From: Panicum virgatum
Lineage: Eukaryota; Streptophyta; Magnoliopsida; Poales; Poaceae
DNA length: 64,000 bases
Assembly: GCF_016808335.1 (NCBI RefSeq)
Contig: NC_053146.1
Coordinates: forward strand, 23,864,637-23,928,636
Direction of reading: 5' to 3'
A model generated the notes under the pieces. That model saw only the letters and a list, made by a program, of their open reading frames with translations, was not told the origin of the DNA and ran no database searches. Below, piece by piece: positions 44,601 to 52,234 of the stretch (its first letter is position 1; the number at the start of each line of letters is the position of its first letter). The translations under genes were made by a program, and so were the position numbers.

Positions 44601-46817
44601 TCGAACCGAGCGGGGTGGCTAAGCATCCACCAGAAGGCACGACTGGTTATAACCCCGATGGGAAAACATCCATCCGAACAAAGTAGAGGTGCAAAGCATC
44701 CACCTAAACGAACTTCAATCAGCAAGGCGGTAAAGCATCCACCTGACTAAAGCGACCTAAGCAACCAAAGGTGATGGCGGGAAAGATGAATCGAAGGTAG
44801 GATCGGAGGGTCAGGTGACAGTGGCAGCCACCGCGACGCCTGGAATGCTCATCGCAGAGGAGGGAAGAAGGAGGGAACAGATGACGCCTTCATCAAGGTA
44901 GGCGGAGCCTGAGGGCATCGCCATCTTTGACCTACAAGCGGGCATGGCTTTCGCCTGAACCCCCTTCCTCCCCTCAAGGACGCGACACCAAGGAACAGAG
45001 AGGGGCGCAAACACCAGGAGGAGGCCCCCACCAAGCCAGACGCCACGGCTGCCGCACCAAGGGCCACCAGAGCCACGACCGAGGGGTGGCGGCGGGCCAC
45101 TCACGACCCACGCGCCGCACGAGGCCCAGGGCCCATGCCGGCTAGTCTCGCGGCTAGACAACGCTGCCGCATGCGCAAGCGCCGGGAGAGGAGGTGGCCG
45201 CGTCAGCTCTAGCAACAAAGCAGCAGCGAGCGGGCCACCCATGACACGCCGTGCGCCGCACGAGGCCCAGGACCCACGGTGGTCAGCCTTGTCGCGCGAG
45301 CACACGTGGGAGGGGGTGGGGAAGCCGCGCCGGCACCGCCGGCGAAGGAGAGAGCAACCCCAAGCTGGCCGGGCGGAGGAACGCCGCGCCACACCAAATC
45401 CGGCCAAGGGAGGCACAGATCCGGCGATGGAGCGAACAGATCTGGCCACCAGCGGCCGCCAACGACCAAGACGGAGGAGGAGGGGCGACCTAGGTAATGG
45501 GGCTGAGGGAGAGAGGAAGGCCGAGGGGGAGAGGGGATGAGTAGGGCGGCTGGCCGACTTCGGTGCAGCCACAGGCCGCCGCCGCTGGCGGCCGACCGGC
45601 CGGGCAGAGGCGGTGGCCACAAGGGTGGTCGGTTGGGAGGGGGGCTGTGCAAGAGGAGGATTGAGGGAGAGAGGGGGAAAAAGACCTCAATCAGCAACTA
45701 TGAGCTGGCATAGAGATGGTAAGATTAGTTGGAGCATATCTTAAAGATAAGACTCATTATTTATTTGTGCAATGATTTGCCACCTTAAATGTCATTTAGG
45801 CCAAAGTTCTGTTTGTGGTATGGTAATTAACTAAATGTAATGTACCTTTACATTTATGAACTGTTTGAGTTTATGGTGTTAGTGTAATGAAAAAGTGGCT
45901 GTCCTGTTATTTGCAGTCTAGTCCATTACTAATCAGGTTTTCTTCATTTGCTAATAGTTTTTCTCTCTTTTGGCACTAGTCTGGAATCTGCAGGGATCTT
46001 GAGGCAGTTAGCGAATTATCTTGATGCCAATATTCCAAATGGTGATCTTATTGCTAGTGCAATTGGTGTGGCATCAGCAGTTATAGACAATGTTCCACTT
46101 GTTGCTGCAACGATGGGAATGTATGACCTGACTTCATATCCTCAAGATTCGGACTTCTGGCAGCTTATTGCATTCTGTGCTGGTACTGGAGGGTCAATGC
46201 TTATCATTGGCTCTGCAGCAGGAGTTGCTTTTATGGGAATCGAAAAGGTGGATTTCTTCTGGTATTTTCGCAAGGTAATCTTCTGGTTTGTTCAAATATG
46301 ATGAGGAGCTAGGTAACAGCCTAATGAGTTAATGAAAGTACCAATATACTGCAGAACCTTTTTTTTCTGCGTTGAAGTGCATTTTCCTATGTTTCCCTGA
46401 TAAACTGTTGAATGCAGTCTCTGTCTTCTATTAGACCTTTTAAGGAGCGTAGTGTTGAGCAAACATGACTACCTTAATTAGTTTATTACTGCAGTCCACT
46501 TATTTGTATAAATGTATTAAAGTGTAGCTAAATGAATATACTATTACTGCCTAAAGGTTACTTACAATGTCCGTGATCGTTCATATGCTTATTGCTAGAG
46601 ATGAAACATTCTTAGTTGAGTTAGTTTGCCCACTGGCTCGCACCATATTCTAGTAACCAATTATTCATCTTTTTCATGTTCTTTTTTGTGTTGGCAGGTG
46701 AGCGGTTTTGCCCTTGCAGGTTATGCAGCAGGTATAATCTCGTATCTAGCTACTCAAAATCTCCATCTAACTCTTCCCACATCACTGGCTGAGATCCCAT
46801 TTCTTCCTGGCTCATAA
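26388..46817 (+). CDS. NHD1: Plastid NhaD-type Na+/H+ antiporter, ten coding exons (NHD1-like)
   Basis: Joining 26388-26618, 27870-28043, 28481-28609, 33160-33336, 41151-41257, 41858-41978, 43406-43467, 43557-43859, 45980-46274 and 46698-46817 gives 1719 bases, 572 residues plus TAA, close to the roughly 575 of the Arabidopsis homologue. All introns are GT-AG and phases match. Residues 1-77 are a Ser/Ala/Arg/Pro-rich chloroplast transit peptide. The rest is a polytopic ion-transporter fold with two related halves: ILDNLTS (248-254) and [11 protein letters not shown] (284-294) in the first, VIDNVPLVA (469-477) and [11 protein letters not shown] (503-513) in the second. Known role of the family: sodium-for-proton exchange at the chloroplast envelope, supporting salt tolerance and sodium-coupled pyruvate uptake in some C4 plants. 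The start is the first ATG of the exon frame that gives a transit peptide. No coding damage despite heavy intron invasion, so probably functional. Confidence 0.95.
26817..27041. mobile_element. Tourist/PIF-type MITE in intron 1
   Basis: 225 bp between TTA (26814-26816) and TTA (27042-27044). Terminal inverted repeats: GGGCCTGTTTGTTGAGCT on the left, AGCTCAAACAAACAGGCTC on the right. No coding capacity. The rest of intron 1 (27045-27869) is AT-rich with nothing recognised. Confidence 0.8.
27870..28043 (+). CDS. NHD1: NHD1-like exon 2
   Basis: 58 codons after acceptor TTTCAG; includes [15 protein letters not shown] and the first membrane span; donor GTCAGT. Confidence 0.95.
28208..28438 (-). 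mobile_element. 231-bp mini-element made of the two ends of a LINE
   Basis: The left 65 bases match the 3' end of the LINE at 29374 (ACAACAACAACATAG, then GTTGGGGTAGGCTAGAG). The right 165 match its 5' end (TTTCAAATCCATTAGAG, then GAGACGACTCA and TCTTCCAGTCA). All of the coding middle is missing. Flanked by a 15-bp target duplication with one difference (ATTATTATTTTGCAT at 28193-28207, ATTATTATCTTGCAT at 28439-28453), so it moved as a unit. Confidence 0.8.
28481..28609 (+). CDS. NHD1: NHD1-like exon 3
   Basis: 43 codons, [20 protein letters not shown] with an acidic pair inside a membrane region; donor GTAAGC. Confidence 0.95.
28757..29037 (-). mobile_element. SMART/TRIM-type miniature LTR retrotransposon in intron 3
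   Basis: 281 bp with two 82-bp terminal repeats (28757-28838 and 28956-29037). On the minus strand they start TGTTG(G/A)AATATAAG; the inner edge abuts TGGTATCAAAGCC (28943-28955), a Met-tRNA primer site. A purine stretch GTGAGGTGGAG sits by the other repeat. The target duplication GAAAA is perfect (28752-28756, 29038-29042). Size and sequence resemble the small, gene-associated SMART elements of grasses. Confidence 0.88.
29630..31314 (-). pseudogene. LINE reverse transcriptase, several in-frame stops
   Basis: One minus frame is traceable through stops at 30643, 30241 and 30037. It contains [14 protein letters not shown], then [13 protein letters not shown] (catalytic Asp region A), [13 protein letters not shown], and the catalytic MLFADDVVL box near 30215. 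A typical C-terminal LINE region ([17 protein letters not shown]) follows at about 29740-29790 without a start. The enzyme would copy the element RNA at the nicked target. It is separated from the endonuclease part by another frame change near 31400-31500. Confidence 0.85.
31512..32428 (-). pseudogene. LINE endonuclease domain, frameshifted
   Basis: Two pieces in different frames (31925-32428 and 31512-31919, minus). The first holds WNIGSLTGK and VQETKWKG, the N-terminal motifs of an apurinic endonuclease-like domain, and SAYAPQVG. The second holds GDLNGHVG and SQIDFIL with a closing HKLVVADFR. In the family this enzyme nicks target DNA to prime reverse transcription. The frameshift lies near 31920, so no full domain can be made. 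Confidence 0.85.
32348..32530 (-). repeat. Three ~64-bp tandem repeats at the LINE 5' end
   Basis: Units start at about 32348, 32411 and 32476 on plus with CCCTTGC(T/C)CA.TT and share AC(C)CGGG..GATGTAGCGCG. They overlap the start of the endonuclease frame. Similar 5' monomers act as promoters in some LINEs; that is inference here. Confidence 0.7.
33160..33336 (+). CDS. NHD1: NHD1-like exon 4
   Basis: 59 codons, including [20 protein letters not shown]; acceptor TGTAG, donor GTGAGG. Separated from exon 3 by a 4.55 kb intron filled by insertions. Confidence 0.95.
33337..34318. other. Intron 4, part before the copia insertion
   Basis: AT-rich intron DNA. No gene, RNA or recognisable mobile element seen. 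Confidence 0.6.
34319..34433 (+). repeat. 5' LTR (115 bp)
   Basis: TGTTAGTGTATATGTGAGCC to CTCCAACA. Includes CTATATATCCC, a likely TATA element. Confidence 0.93.
34434..34447 (+). other. Primer-binding site (initiator Met-tRNA type)
   Basis: TGGTATCATTAGCC directly after the LTR; TGGTATCA is the conserved core. Confidence 0.85.
35336..36084 (+). pseudogene. Copia gag, frameshifted
   Basis: The first part (35336 to about 35610) reads [20 protein letters not shown], the gag N-terminal core. The reading then shifts frame near 35610 and continues as [20 protein letters not shown] and [20 protein letters not shown] to about 35925. A Gly-rich tail with low-complexity repeats follows to 36200. 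The very GC-rich stretch 34480-35330 before it is an untranslated leader or degraded N-terminus; its long frames are compositional. Expected role is the particle coat. Broken. Confidence 0.75.
36250..39726 (+). pseudogene. Copia pol: protease, integrase, RT, RNase H; broken
   Basis: Protease [15 protein letters not shown] near 36440; integrase zinc region near 36850-36960 and catalytic region with [16 protein letters not shown] and PQNGKAERM (37030-37340); RT with [10 protein letters not shown] (38557) and [10 protein letters not shown] (38821); RNase H with [12 protein letters not shown] (39302) and SSAEAEYRA (39423). Frame changes occur near 36880, 38130, 38270 and 38600. Stops fall at 37670 (TGA), 38866 (TAG) and 39223 (TGA). 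Domain order is that of copia. It ends at TAG 39724-39726. Not translatable as a whole. Confidence 0.9.
39805..39916 (+). repeat. Duplicated polypurine-tract region
   Basis: TCCAGTCTTGAACACCGCTG is present at 39805 and 39871, each followed by GTTCAGACT and a G-rich run. Only the second abuts the LTR. Confidence 0.8.
39917..40030 (+). repeat. 3' LTR (114 bp)
   Basis: TGTTGGTGTATATG..CTTTCCAACA, matching the left LTR with few differences. Confidence 0.93.
40524..40766 (+). repeat. Copia-like solo LTR in intron 4
   Basis: TGTTACATG..TTGCTTTCA, about 243 bp. Homologous to the minus strand of 43960-44219: both share a GGCAAGG block, CTGTTTCC-like stretch and TTGCCTATATAT. Flanks ATTTT and AATTT give only an approximate duplication, so the ends are less certain. 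40767-41150 holds nothing recognisable. Confidence 0.65.
41151..41257 (+). CDS. NHD1: NHD1-like exon 5
   Basis: 107 bases, ends two bases into a Lys codon; includes [15 protein letters not shown], the first-half DN motif. Acceptor TTTTCAG, donor GTACGA. Confidence 0.95.
41530..41783 (+). mobile_element. Truncated L1-type LINE 3' end in intron 5
   Basis: Ends TCTTAATACAAAGATACACAG..CACATATTCGAG plus A(8), the characteristic 3' end of plant L1 LINEs. No coding part. The left boundary is approximate and no target duplication was found. Confidence 0.55.
41858..41978 (+). CDS. NHD1: NHD1-like exon 6
   Basis: 121 bases completing the Lys codon, then [18 protein letters not shown]; donor GTCAGC. 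Core transport region of the first half. Confidence 0.95.
41979..43405. other. Intron 6
   Basis: AT-rich intron. It contains a 17-bp repeat AACTTGCTTAGGAGAAG at 42262-42278 and 42304-42320 around 25 bp, and a CT run at 42387-42407. No gene or clear element. Confidence 0.7.
42387..42407 (+). repeat. (CT)n microsatellite in intron 6
   Basis: About ten CT units in a row. Confidence 0.9.
43406..43467 (+). CDS. NHD1: NHD1-like exon 7
   Basis: 62 bases, [19 protein letters not shown]; weak donor GTTGTT, acceptor TGGCAG. Confidence 0.9.
43557..43859 (+). CDS. NHD1: NHD1-like exon 8
   Basis: 303 bases, a hydrophilic loop then membrane spans; [20 protein letters not shown] and [17 protein letters not shown] are visible. 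Donor GTAAAT. Confidence 0.95.
43960..44219 (-). repeat. Copia-like solo LTR in intron 8
   Basis: 260 bp. The minus strand reads TGTTAGAAGATTG..CTCTCTTTCA. Perfect 5-bp target duplication GTATA (43955-43959, 44220-44224). Same family as 40524-40766, opposite orientation. No internal region, so a product of LTR-LTR recombination. Confidence 0.82.
44301..45692 (-). mobile_element. 1.4 kb non-LTR retrotransposon derivative in intron 8
   Basis: Flanked by a 14-bp duplication with one difference (AGCAACTATAAGCT at 44287-44300, AGCAACTATGAGCT at 45693-45706). The left end reads TTTTCATTAAGAAG, on minus a LINE-like 3' end. The right end is pyrimidine-rich on minus, like a LINE 5' leader. The interior is GC-rich (44800-45650) with no RT or endonuclease motif. 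The long minus frame 44811-45620 has low-complexity Pro/Arg/Ser composition and is unlikely to be a gene. Probably a non-autonomous LINE. Confidence 0.65.
44585..44750. repeat. Degenerate short tandem repeats with AAGCATCCACC core
   Basis: (A)AGCATCC(G/A)CC or ACATCCATC recurs about every 35-40 bp at roughly 44593, 44631, 44666, 44696 and 44732 inside the non-LTR insertion. Confidence 0.6.
45980..46274 (+). CDS. NHD1: NHD1-like exon 9
   Basis: 295 bases with the second-half DN motif ([10 protein letters not shown]) and [14 protein letters not shown]. Acceptor CACTAG, donor GTAATC. Confidence 0.95.
46698..46817 (+). CDS. NHD1: NHD1-like exon 10 and stop
   Basis: Last membrane span and C-terminus ending EIPFLPGS then TAA at 46815-46817. 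Acceptor TTGGCAG. Confidence 0.95.
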   Translation: MSGFALAGYAAGIISYLATQNLHLTLPTSLAEIPFLPGS

Positions 46818-46918
46818 AAGGTTGGTATTTGTACTCCTGTAAGAATGATCTCGTCTTACACATGGAAAAAGTATCAATACTGTCTTCCATATCGTAGTTA
46901 AGCTCTGATGTGTTATAC

Positions 46919-47178
46919 GAGCAGCTTACAAATGTGGGGTTATTGCAGAAGCAAGCTTATTAGTTACTTTCAAAAGAAAACAAGTTGTGTCTCTTGTATA
47001 CTAAGAACATGCAAGCTCGTCTAGTCATTTTCAAAAGAAAAAAAATGTGAGCAGCTTAGAAATGTGGGTATTGCAGAAACAAGCTTATTTGTTACTTTCA
47101 AAAGAAAACAAGTTGTGTCTTTTGTATACTAAAAACATGCAAACTCGTTTAGTCATTTTCGAAAGAAAAAAAATGTGA
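46919..47178 (+). repeat. 130-bp tandem duplication in the NHD1 3' flank
   Basis: GAGCAGCTTA(C/G)AAATGTGGG starts at about 46919 and 47049, and both copies run to AAAGAAAAAAAATGTGA. A few substitutions separate them. Starts about 100 bp after the stop codon, so it may lie in the 3' UTR. Confidence 0.85.
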
Positions 47179-47364
47179 CTTCCCTTCCTACCATTTTAAC
47201 CGATCTGACTGAATAAATACAATATCAAAACATATTTGATGATGGATCCAATGAAACAATTAATTTGATGTTGTAGGTATTGAACGTTTTCTATAAACTT
47301 AGTCAAAATTAGGAAAGTTTGACTAGGATGAAGTGAAAACGAAGTATGATGTAGAATGGAGTAC
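47179..47364. mobile_element. Degenerate Stowaway-like MITE
   Basis: The right end (AAAGTTTGACTAGGATGAAG, then GTAGAATGGAGTAC) resembles the CTCCCTCCGTTC-type ends of grass Stowaway-like MITEs read from the other strand. The left end CTTCCCTTCCTACC is a weak match. Boundaries are approximate. Confidence 0.4.
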
Positions 47365-47950
47365 AACCTACGGATATACAGATATTGCTTGTTTGTATAC
47401 TGTTATTAATTGTTGCTACATGAATAAGCATCGGCTGAAGGGCAAGGCAAATGCAGGTGTCTGGTAACAGCACTAGCTGTCATTCACATGAATGCGGACA
47501 GGCAGCTTATTCAGATTGAGCACGACAGCCTGAGTAGTTCTCACTTCTGAGAAGTTTGGACTGCAACAAGTGAGGTGTCAACAAAGGCATCCTTCAGAAA
47601 ATCCTTTTTCGTTTCCTCTAAAAATACCTGATGTTAGAAATACAGCAGCGTGTTACTAAAAGTACCTCTAACATCACTCATGTCGGACCCTACATGATTT
47701 CCAGCTGGGGGATGCGCCATCTTGCTCAAACTTAGCTCACACATCCTCCTGCATGTACCATAAAAGGAAATGACGACTCACCTGAAAGCGAGAATTAGCA
47801 GGCATAGAAATGATATGAATGATAGCCCAGAGTCCCCAGAGATAGATAAATGCTGTCAATCTGAAAACACGACTATTAAATTATCAAAGCACAAAGCAGA
47901 CGTCCCGATCGATGCAAAGTTTATACATGCTGCCTTAGCCTTTGCAATAG
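47365..47950. other. Unassigned 3' flank
   Basis: No gene, RNA or clear element seen. Confidence 0.5.
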
Positions 47951-48270
47951 GGCCCCCTGTCCTCCGGCCATCGTCTGGCGACATCGCCGCTTCCACCACC
48001 CAACCCCATGCACGCTAACCCGGCAAGGTCGAGCACTTGAGCTCTCCCGTACTGAATACGGGCCACTGGTTATCGCCGGTGGCCAGCACATCACGCCTCG
48101 CCACGCCAACCACGCAATCCGTCTCCACCGATGGGTTTCCCTACCCTCTACTCCCTCTTCTAAAGGTCGCCGGTGGCTACTGGATACCGGCAAACGCCTC
48201 CACCCCAAACTCCAGCCGCCGTTGCCCTGAACGAGGAATATGAATAGGAGTGGCGGCTCCATTCTGCGAC
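47951..48270 (+). repeat. GC-rich repeat, copy A
   Basis: Shares with 48711-49027: GACATCGCCG/GGCGTCGCCG, CCACCACCCA, CTAACCCGG..AGGTCGA, GTTATC, CCATCTCTTCTAAGGTTGCC-like block, and an end TTCTGCGAC. Same orientation, strongly diverged. The pair probably comes from a captured gene fragment or a repeat I cannot name. Confidence 0.65.
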
Positions 48271-48710
48271 GGCCTGCATCCCACCCGCGCGCGATGAATA
48301 GCCTCCGCCCTCACCCAGGTGTGCATAATCTGCAGTATAGTGTATGGCAGCAGTGGACAGCACAAGAAAATTTCTGATTCATTGTTACCAGATTGTTCAC
48401 GATTCACCGAGGTGTTGCATAATCTGCAGTGGACAGCACCTGGGTAAACTGTGTAGTAGACGCACTGAGATGACGATCACGGTTCACGCTTCGCGGTGTA
48501 AGGCATGGAAAGCACCAGGTTCCTTCCTGTGACCTTTCTTTGACACCTTTGGATCGGAAATTCGACACACTTTGCTAATCGTTTACTATCACTTCCAATG
48601 CCAAGCCTTTCTAAGTCATCAAGCAAATTAAACCACTAATTTCATAGATATATGATTATCTTTGACACACACACTAATGTAAAAAAATCAACCTGCAGGT
48701 AATCCAGCAC

Positions 48711-49027
48711 CGCCGCCCCACCATCCCGGCGGCGTCGCCGTCTCTAGACCACCTCCACCACCCACCCCACCCTAACCCGGTGAGATCGAACTTTCCCACC
48801 TCAACTTGGGCCCACCAGTTATCCACTGACCGCTAGCGGCGTCCCCACTACCCTGCCACGCCACCTTGCAACCCAGTGACCCACCTCCGATCCGCCGTCG
48901 AGATTCCCTACCTCACCCCATCTCTTCTAAGGTTGCCAGTGGCCACCGGACTCGGCAACCCTCACCCCGAACTGCGGCTGCAAGCTAGTGAGGAAGGTGA
49001 AAGGCGAGCGGGGATTCCTTCTGCGAC
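48711..49027 (+). repeat. GC-rich repeat, copy B
   Basis: Second copy of the 47951-48270 repeat, ending CCTTCTGCGAC. The 440 bp between the copies contain short duplicated CATAATCTGCAG-type blocks and no gene. Confidence 0.65.
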
Positions 49028-49056
49028 ACAAAAATAGATTTCCCCGGTGATCCTAT

Positions 49057-50427
49057 TGCAAGAAACATGCCCCAATTAGGCCATTGTTTTCTAATTTTGG
49101 TGATTGAGTAACAACACAATCAATGGGACTAATGAGTTTGTCAAGTGAATAATTATAGATCCCAGAGATGAAGCAAAAAGGCCAAACAAAGCAAAACACG
49201 AAGAAAGAACTCAAAGAAATGAAAATATGGACGAATTCTGCAGAAATCAGTAGCACCGGTTGGACCGGTGACTAAGCACCGGTCTAACCGATTGGCTTCG
49301 GATACACCGGTGCCGTACCACCGGTGCATTTGGTCTGAGCTGAAGGGAGCCAAATGTAGAAGCCCAAGTTGTACCAGTTGAACCGGTGGTGCCAAGTTGA
49401 TGCACCGGTGCATGCACCATGCTATTGATCAGAGAGCATGTCAAGTGGCCAGGACGCAAAGCTTCAGGACCGGTTGAACCGATGGCCACCGGTGCAATAC
49501 ACTAGTCTAACCGGTGACAGTCACGTCAGCTGTCAGAGGCCAACGGCTAGTGCAGAAGCCGTGAGTGACCGGATACACCGGTGCCCCCTCACCGGTCTAT
49601 CCGCTGCCCTGCGCAGAAAAGGCCCAACGGCTCTATGGTCTTGGAGGCCTATATATATGGGTTCCCTCGGTAATTTGAAGATTACTGGAGTTGCTACAAG
49701 CCTCAAACACACCCAAGAATATCTCCAAGCCATCCAAGTGCTTATTGATCATATCTTTAGTCCTTAGCACACATTTGAGAGTGTTAGTGTTAGGTTAGCT
49801 CTTTAGAGAGTGAACAAGCAAGACTTTGTGCCTTTGTGCTGTGGTTCTCTTGTGAACCAAAGAAGATATCTTGGAGCGCCGGCCCCTTGGAGCTTTGTGG
49901 CTCGCTGGCAACGTCAACGACCATCCGACTTAGTGTGGAGTGGCGTAGACGATCTTGTGCGGAGGACGTGAAAACCCCCATCTTTTGTGGAGAAGCTTCT
50001 TAGTGGAAATCGGGATCAAGGTGACCGTGGTTGAGTCCGCAGAAGAGACTTGATTACCGAGAAGCAATACTCTTAGTGAGTGCTTCAGCAACGTAGATGT
50101 AGGTGTGCCTTTGTGGCTAACCGAACCACGGGATAAACACCCGCGTCAAGAGTTTGCTTTCTCCTATCCCGCTCTTTACGTTTCCGTATTTCATACTAGC
50201 AATTCTTGTGCCTTTACTTTCATAGAATAGTTTCTTGATAGGAAAGGCTATATGTTGCTAAACTCTTTTGGGATAGGGGTTTTACATTAGAACAACCTTA
50301 GTTGCACATATAGATAGCATGTTTTAGTTTAATATTGTGCAAATAAGTTAGAGCCATATGTCTAGATTTTAATTGCCTAATTCACCTCTTCCTCATCTTA
50401 GGCTAGAGCATCCGATCCGGTCTTTCA
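49057..50427 (+). repeat. SIRE/Maximus-like copia LTR (solo or remnant)
   Basis: Starts TGCAAGAAACATGCCCCAATT and ends GATCCGGTCTTTCA. The stretch TTTTGGTGATTGAGTAACAACA is typical near the start of this LTR type. It contains an ACCGGT-rich region at 49256-49590. No primer site or coding region adjoins it, and no matching target duplication (CCTAT and AAAGT). Confidence 0.6.
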
Positions 50428-50583
50428 AAAGTAGAGAGGTGTGAAACTATTATAGCTAGATTATTGGATCGATGAACTCGATAGTAGGGAGATTCATGAC
50501 TTTAGCGTTTATGTCTGCTTATAATCCTTTATTTTCCCGAAGGCAACATATATATTTTAGAAAAAAAGATTATGAATCCGGCC

Positions 50584-50597
50584 TCTATATATAGAAA
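50584..50597 (+). promoter_or_regulatory. Possible TATA box
   Basis: CTCTATATATAGAA, about 105 bp upstream of the ATG at 50696; the only good TATA context in this stretch. Confidence 0.4.
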
Positions 50598-50695
50598 ATA
50601 TCAAAGCTCCTAATTAACAACTTAACCAAATATCTAACCTGCCAGCTAATCCAATCCGGCAACCCAGCAAACTCAAACAAACTCCATATATAGCC

Positions 50696-50902
50696 ATGGC
50701 AGTGATGAAGAAACTAACATGGTACCCGCAACAGAAGATCAAGCTTAAAGAGTGGTTCCTATTACGTCTGTCTGGCGATTTGAGCAACTTCTCCTTTTCT
50801 TCTAAGGATGCAACGGCGGAAGTAAAAACAGTAAAGCTAGGAGAGATGGATCGGAGTGCCTTTACCCGAGTATATATGCCGGTTAGGAGCGTAGACGCCT
50901 AG
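50696..50902 (+). CDS. Small hypothetical ORF (68 aa)
   Basis: Opens MAVMKKLTWYPQQKIKLKEW and ends VRSVDA. Not recognised. In its favour: a TATA-like box about 105 bp upstream, a reasonable ATG context (AGCCATGGC), non-repetitive composition, and a frame that continues past the stop with LPSWEDLVKKPRLLHEALA. That suggests a longer gene cut by a nonsense codon, or a chance frame. Downstream (51000-51370) is GC-rich with no clear continuation, then CACTA-like DNA. Could be a decayed host gene. Confidence 0.3.
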   Translation: MAVMKKLTWYPQQKIKLKEWFLLRLSGDLSNFSFSSKDATAEVKTVKLGEMDRSAFTRVYMPVRSVDA

Positions 50903-51392
50903 CAGTTCTTGCCTTCTTGGGAGGACCTGGTGAAGAAACCTCGGCTGCTGCACGAAGCTTTAGCGTAGTCCAAGCTGTTATCGCGCAGAGATTGGGGCGA
51001 TTTGTAGGTGGCGTGGTGGACGGCCGGCGTTATATATTCGACGGTCTCGAGCGGCGCCTATTCACCGGCCTGTGATGCGTGGAGGGCAGCTACTGCAGTT
51101 GGCAATGATGCTGGCAGCATTGTTATTGTCCAGACCTGAAATGAGCTTCTGCTTCGTCTCGCTCGGAGCACGGAATGAAATCGCCATCTGCCGATGCTGT
51201 AGGCTGCTGCTCTCGTAGCGTGACGGCGACGTGGTTTTCACCGAAAGATGCATGGAGATGTGGGGCAGATCGTCCATAGTCGGTGCTCCATATGTTGGAT
51301 GCGGGCCGGCTGCTGGATTTAGTGGGGAGAGCTTTGCTTGAACCGAATCCAATCAGCGCAGAAAATGGTGGATGTGGAGGATGGGCTAGACG

Positions 51393-51790
51393 CTACCACA
51401 AAACGGAGATTTCGTGATGAGGGAGCTCAATTTTGGTGGGAGTGACAAACAAATATCATGAATTTTTTTATTTTCGTAGATGTGGTCCAAAAACTCTCAC
51501 GAAATGCTATTTTCGTGAAGGTATTTATATAATGGACAAGCTAGTGTTTTCGTGAAGGTATTAATGGACCGCAACGAAAATGACTATTTTTTTGTGAAGA
51601 GTTGCAAAAACTCTCACTTAATCTGTGTAGATTTGGTGAAGGTGTTATATAACACTCATGAAAAGCTATTTTCATGAAGGATTTATGGACCGTCAAGAAA
51701 ATGGTTATTTCTCGAGATGTTGATGCAACAACTCTTACGAAATAAGTGTTGATTTAGTGTGCACAAACTCTCACGAAATAGTTGGATGCA
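51393..51790 (+). mobile_element. CACTA-like terminal fragment
   Basis: Starts CTACCACAAAACGGAGATTTC, close to the CACTA..AAACGGAGATTTCG ends of grass CACTA elements. It carries repeated subterminal motifs CTCACGAAA and TTTCGTGAAGG in both orientations (about 51410-51780). No transposase, no second end. Confidence 0.5.
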
Positions 51791-52234
51791 CACTCTAGTT
51801 TTCTAAGTATACAATGGTTACTAAATTTTAATAAGAGGAAATTGCACTTAGCTCCCCAAACTTATCTCCAAGTTCACTAAAAAACGATTTGTAGCAACAC
51901 CTCGATTTTTTTAAGGACGGATCTAAATGTAATCCGCCTCTACAAAAAAGTCGGATATAATTTTAGGAGCGGATCACCCCCATCACCCGTTCCTACAAAT
52001 GAGTTATTTTATGGCCAAATGATGAGGTGACCCGCCTCGATAAATACTATTTTTAGAGGCGGGTCGCCCCATCACCCGCCCCTGAAATGATTGAACAGGA
52101 GGGCGCGACTTAAAAAATATCAGCAGGTGTCGGCACCTCTCTCCTTTCCCGTGAACCACTCTCACTTTCTCTCCTATTTTTTACCTTGGTCCTGTTAGTT
52201 CCAGCGCAATTTTTTTTCATTGGAATCTTACTAA

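Noticed and set aside
44811..45620. 269-codon minus frame in intron 8
   Set aside because: Low-complexity Pro/Arg/Ser product inside a non-LTR insertion; no motif.
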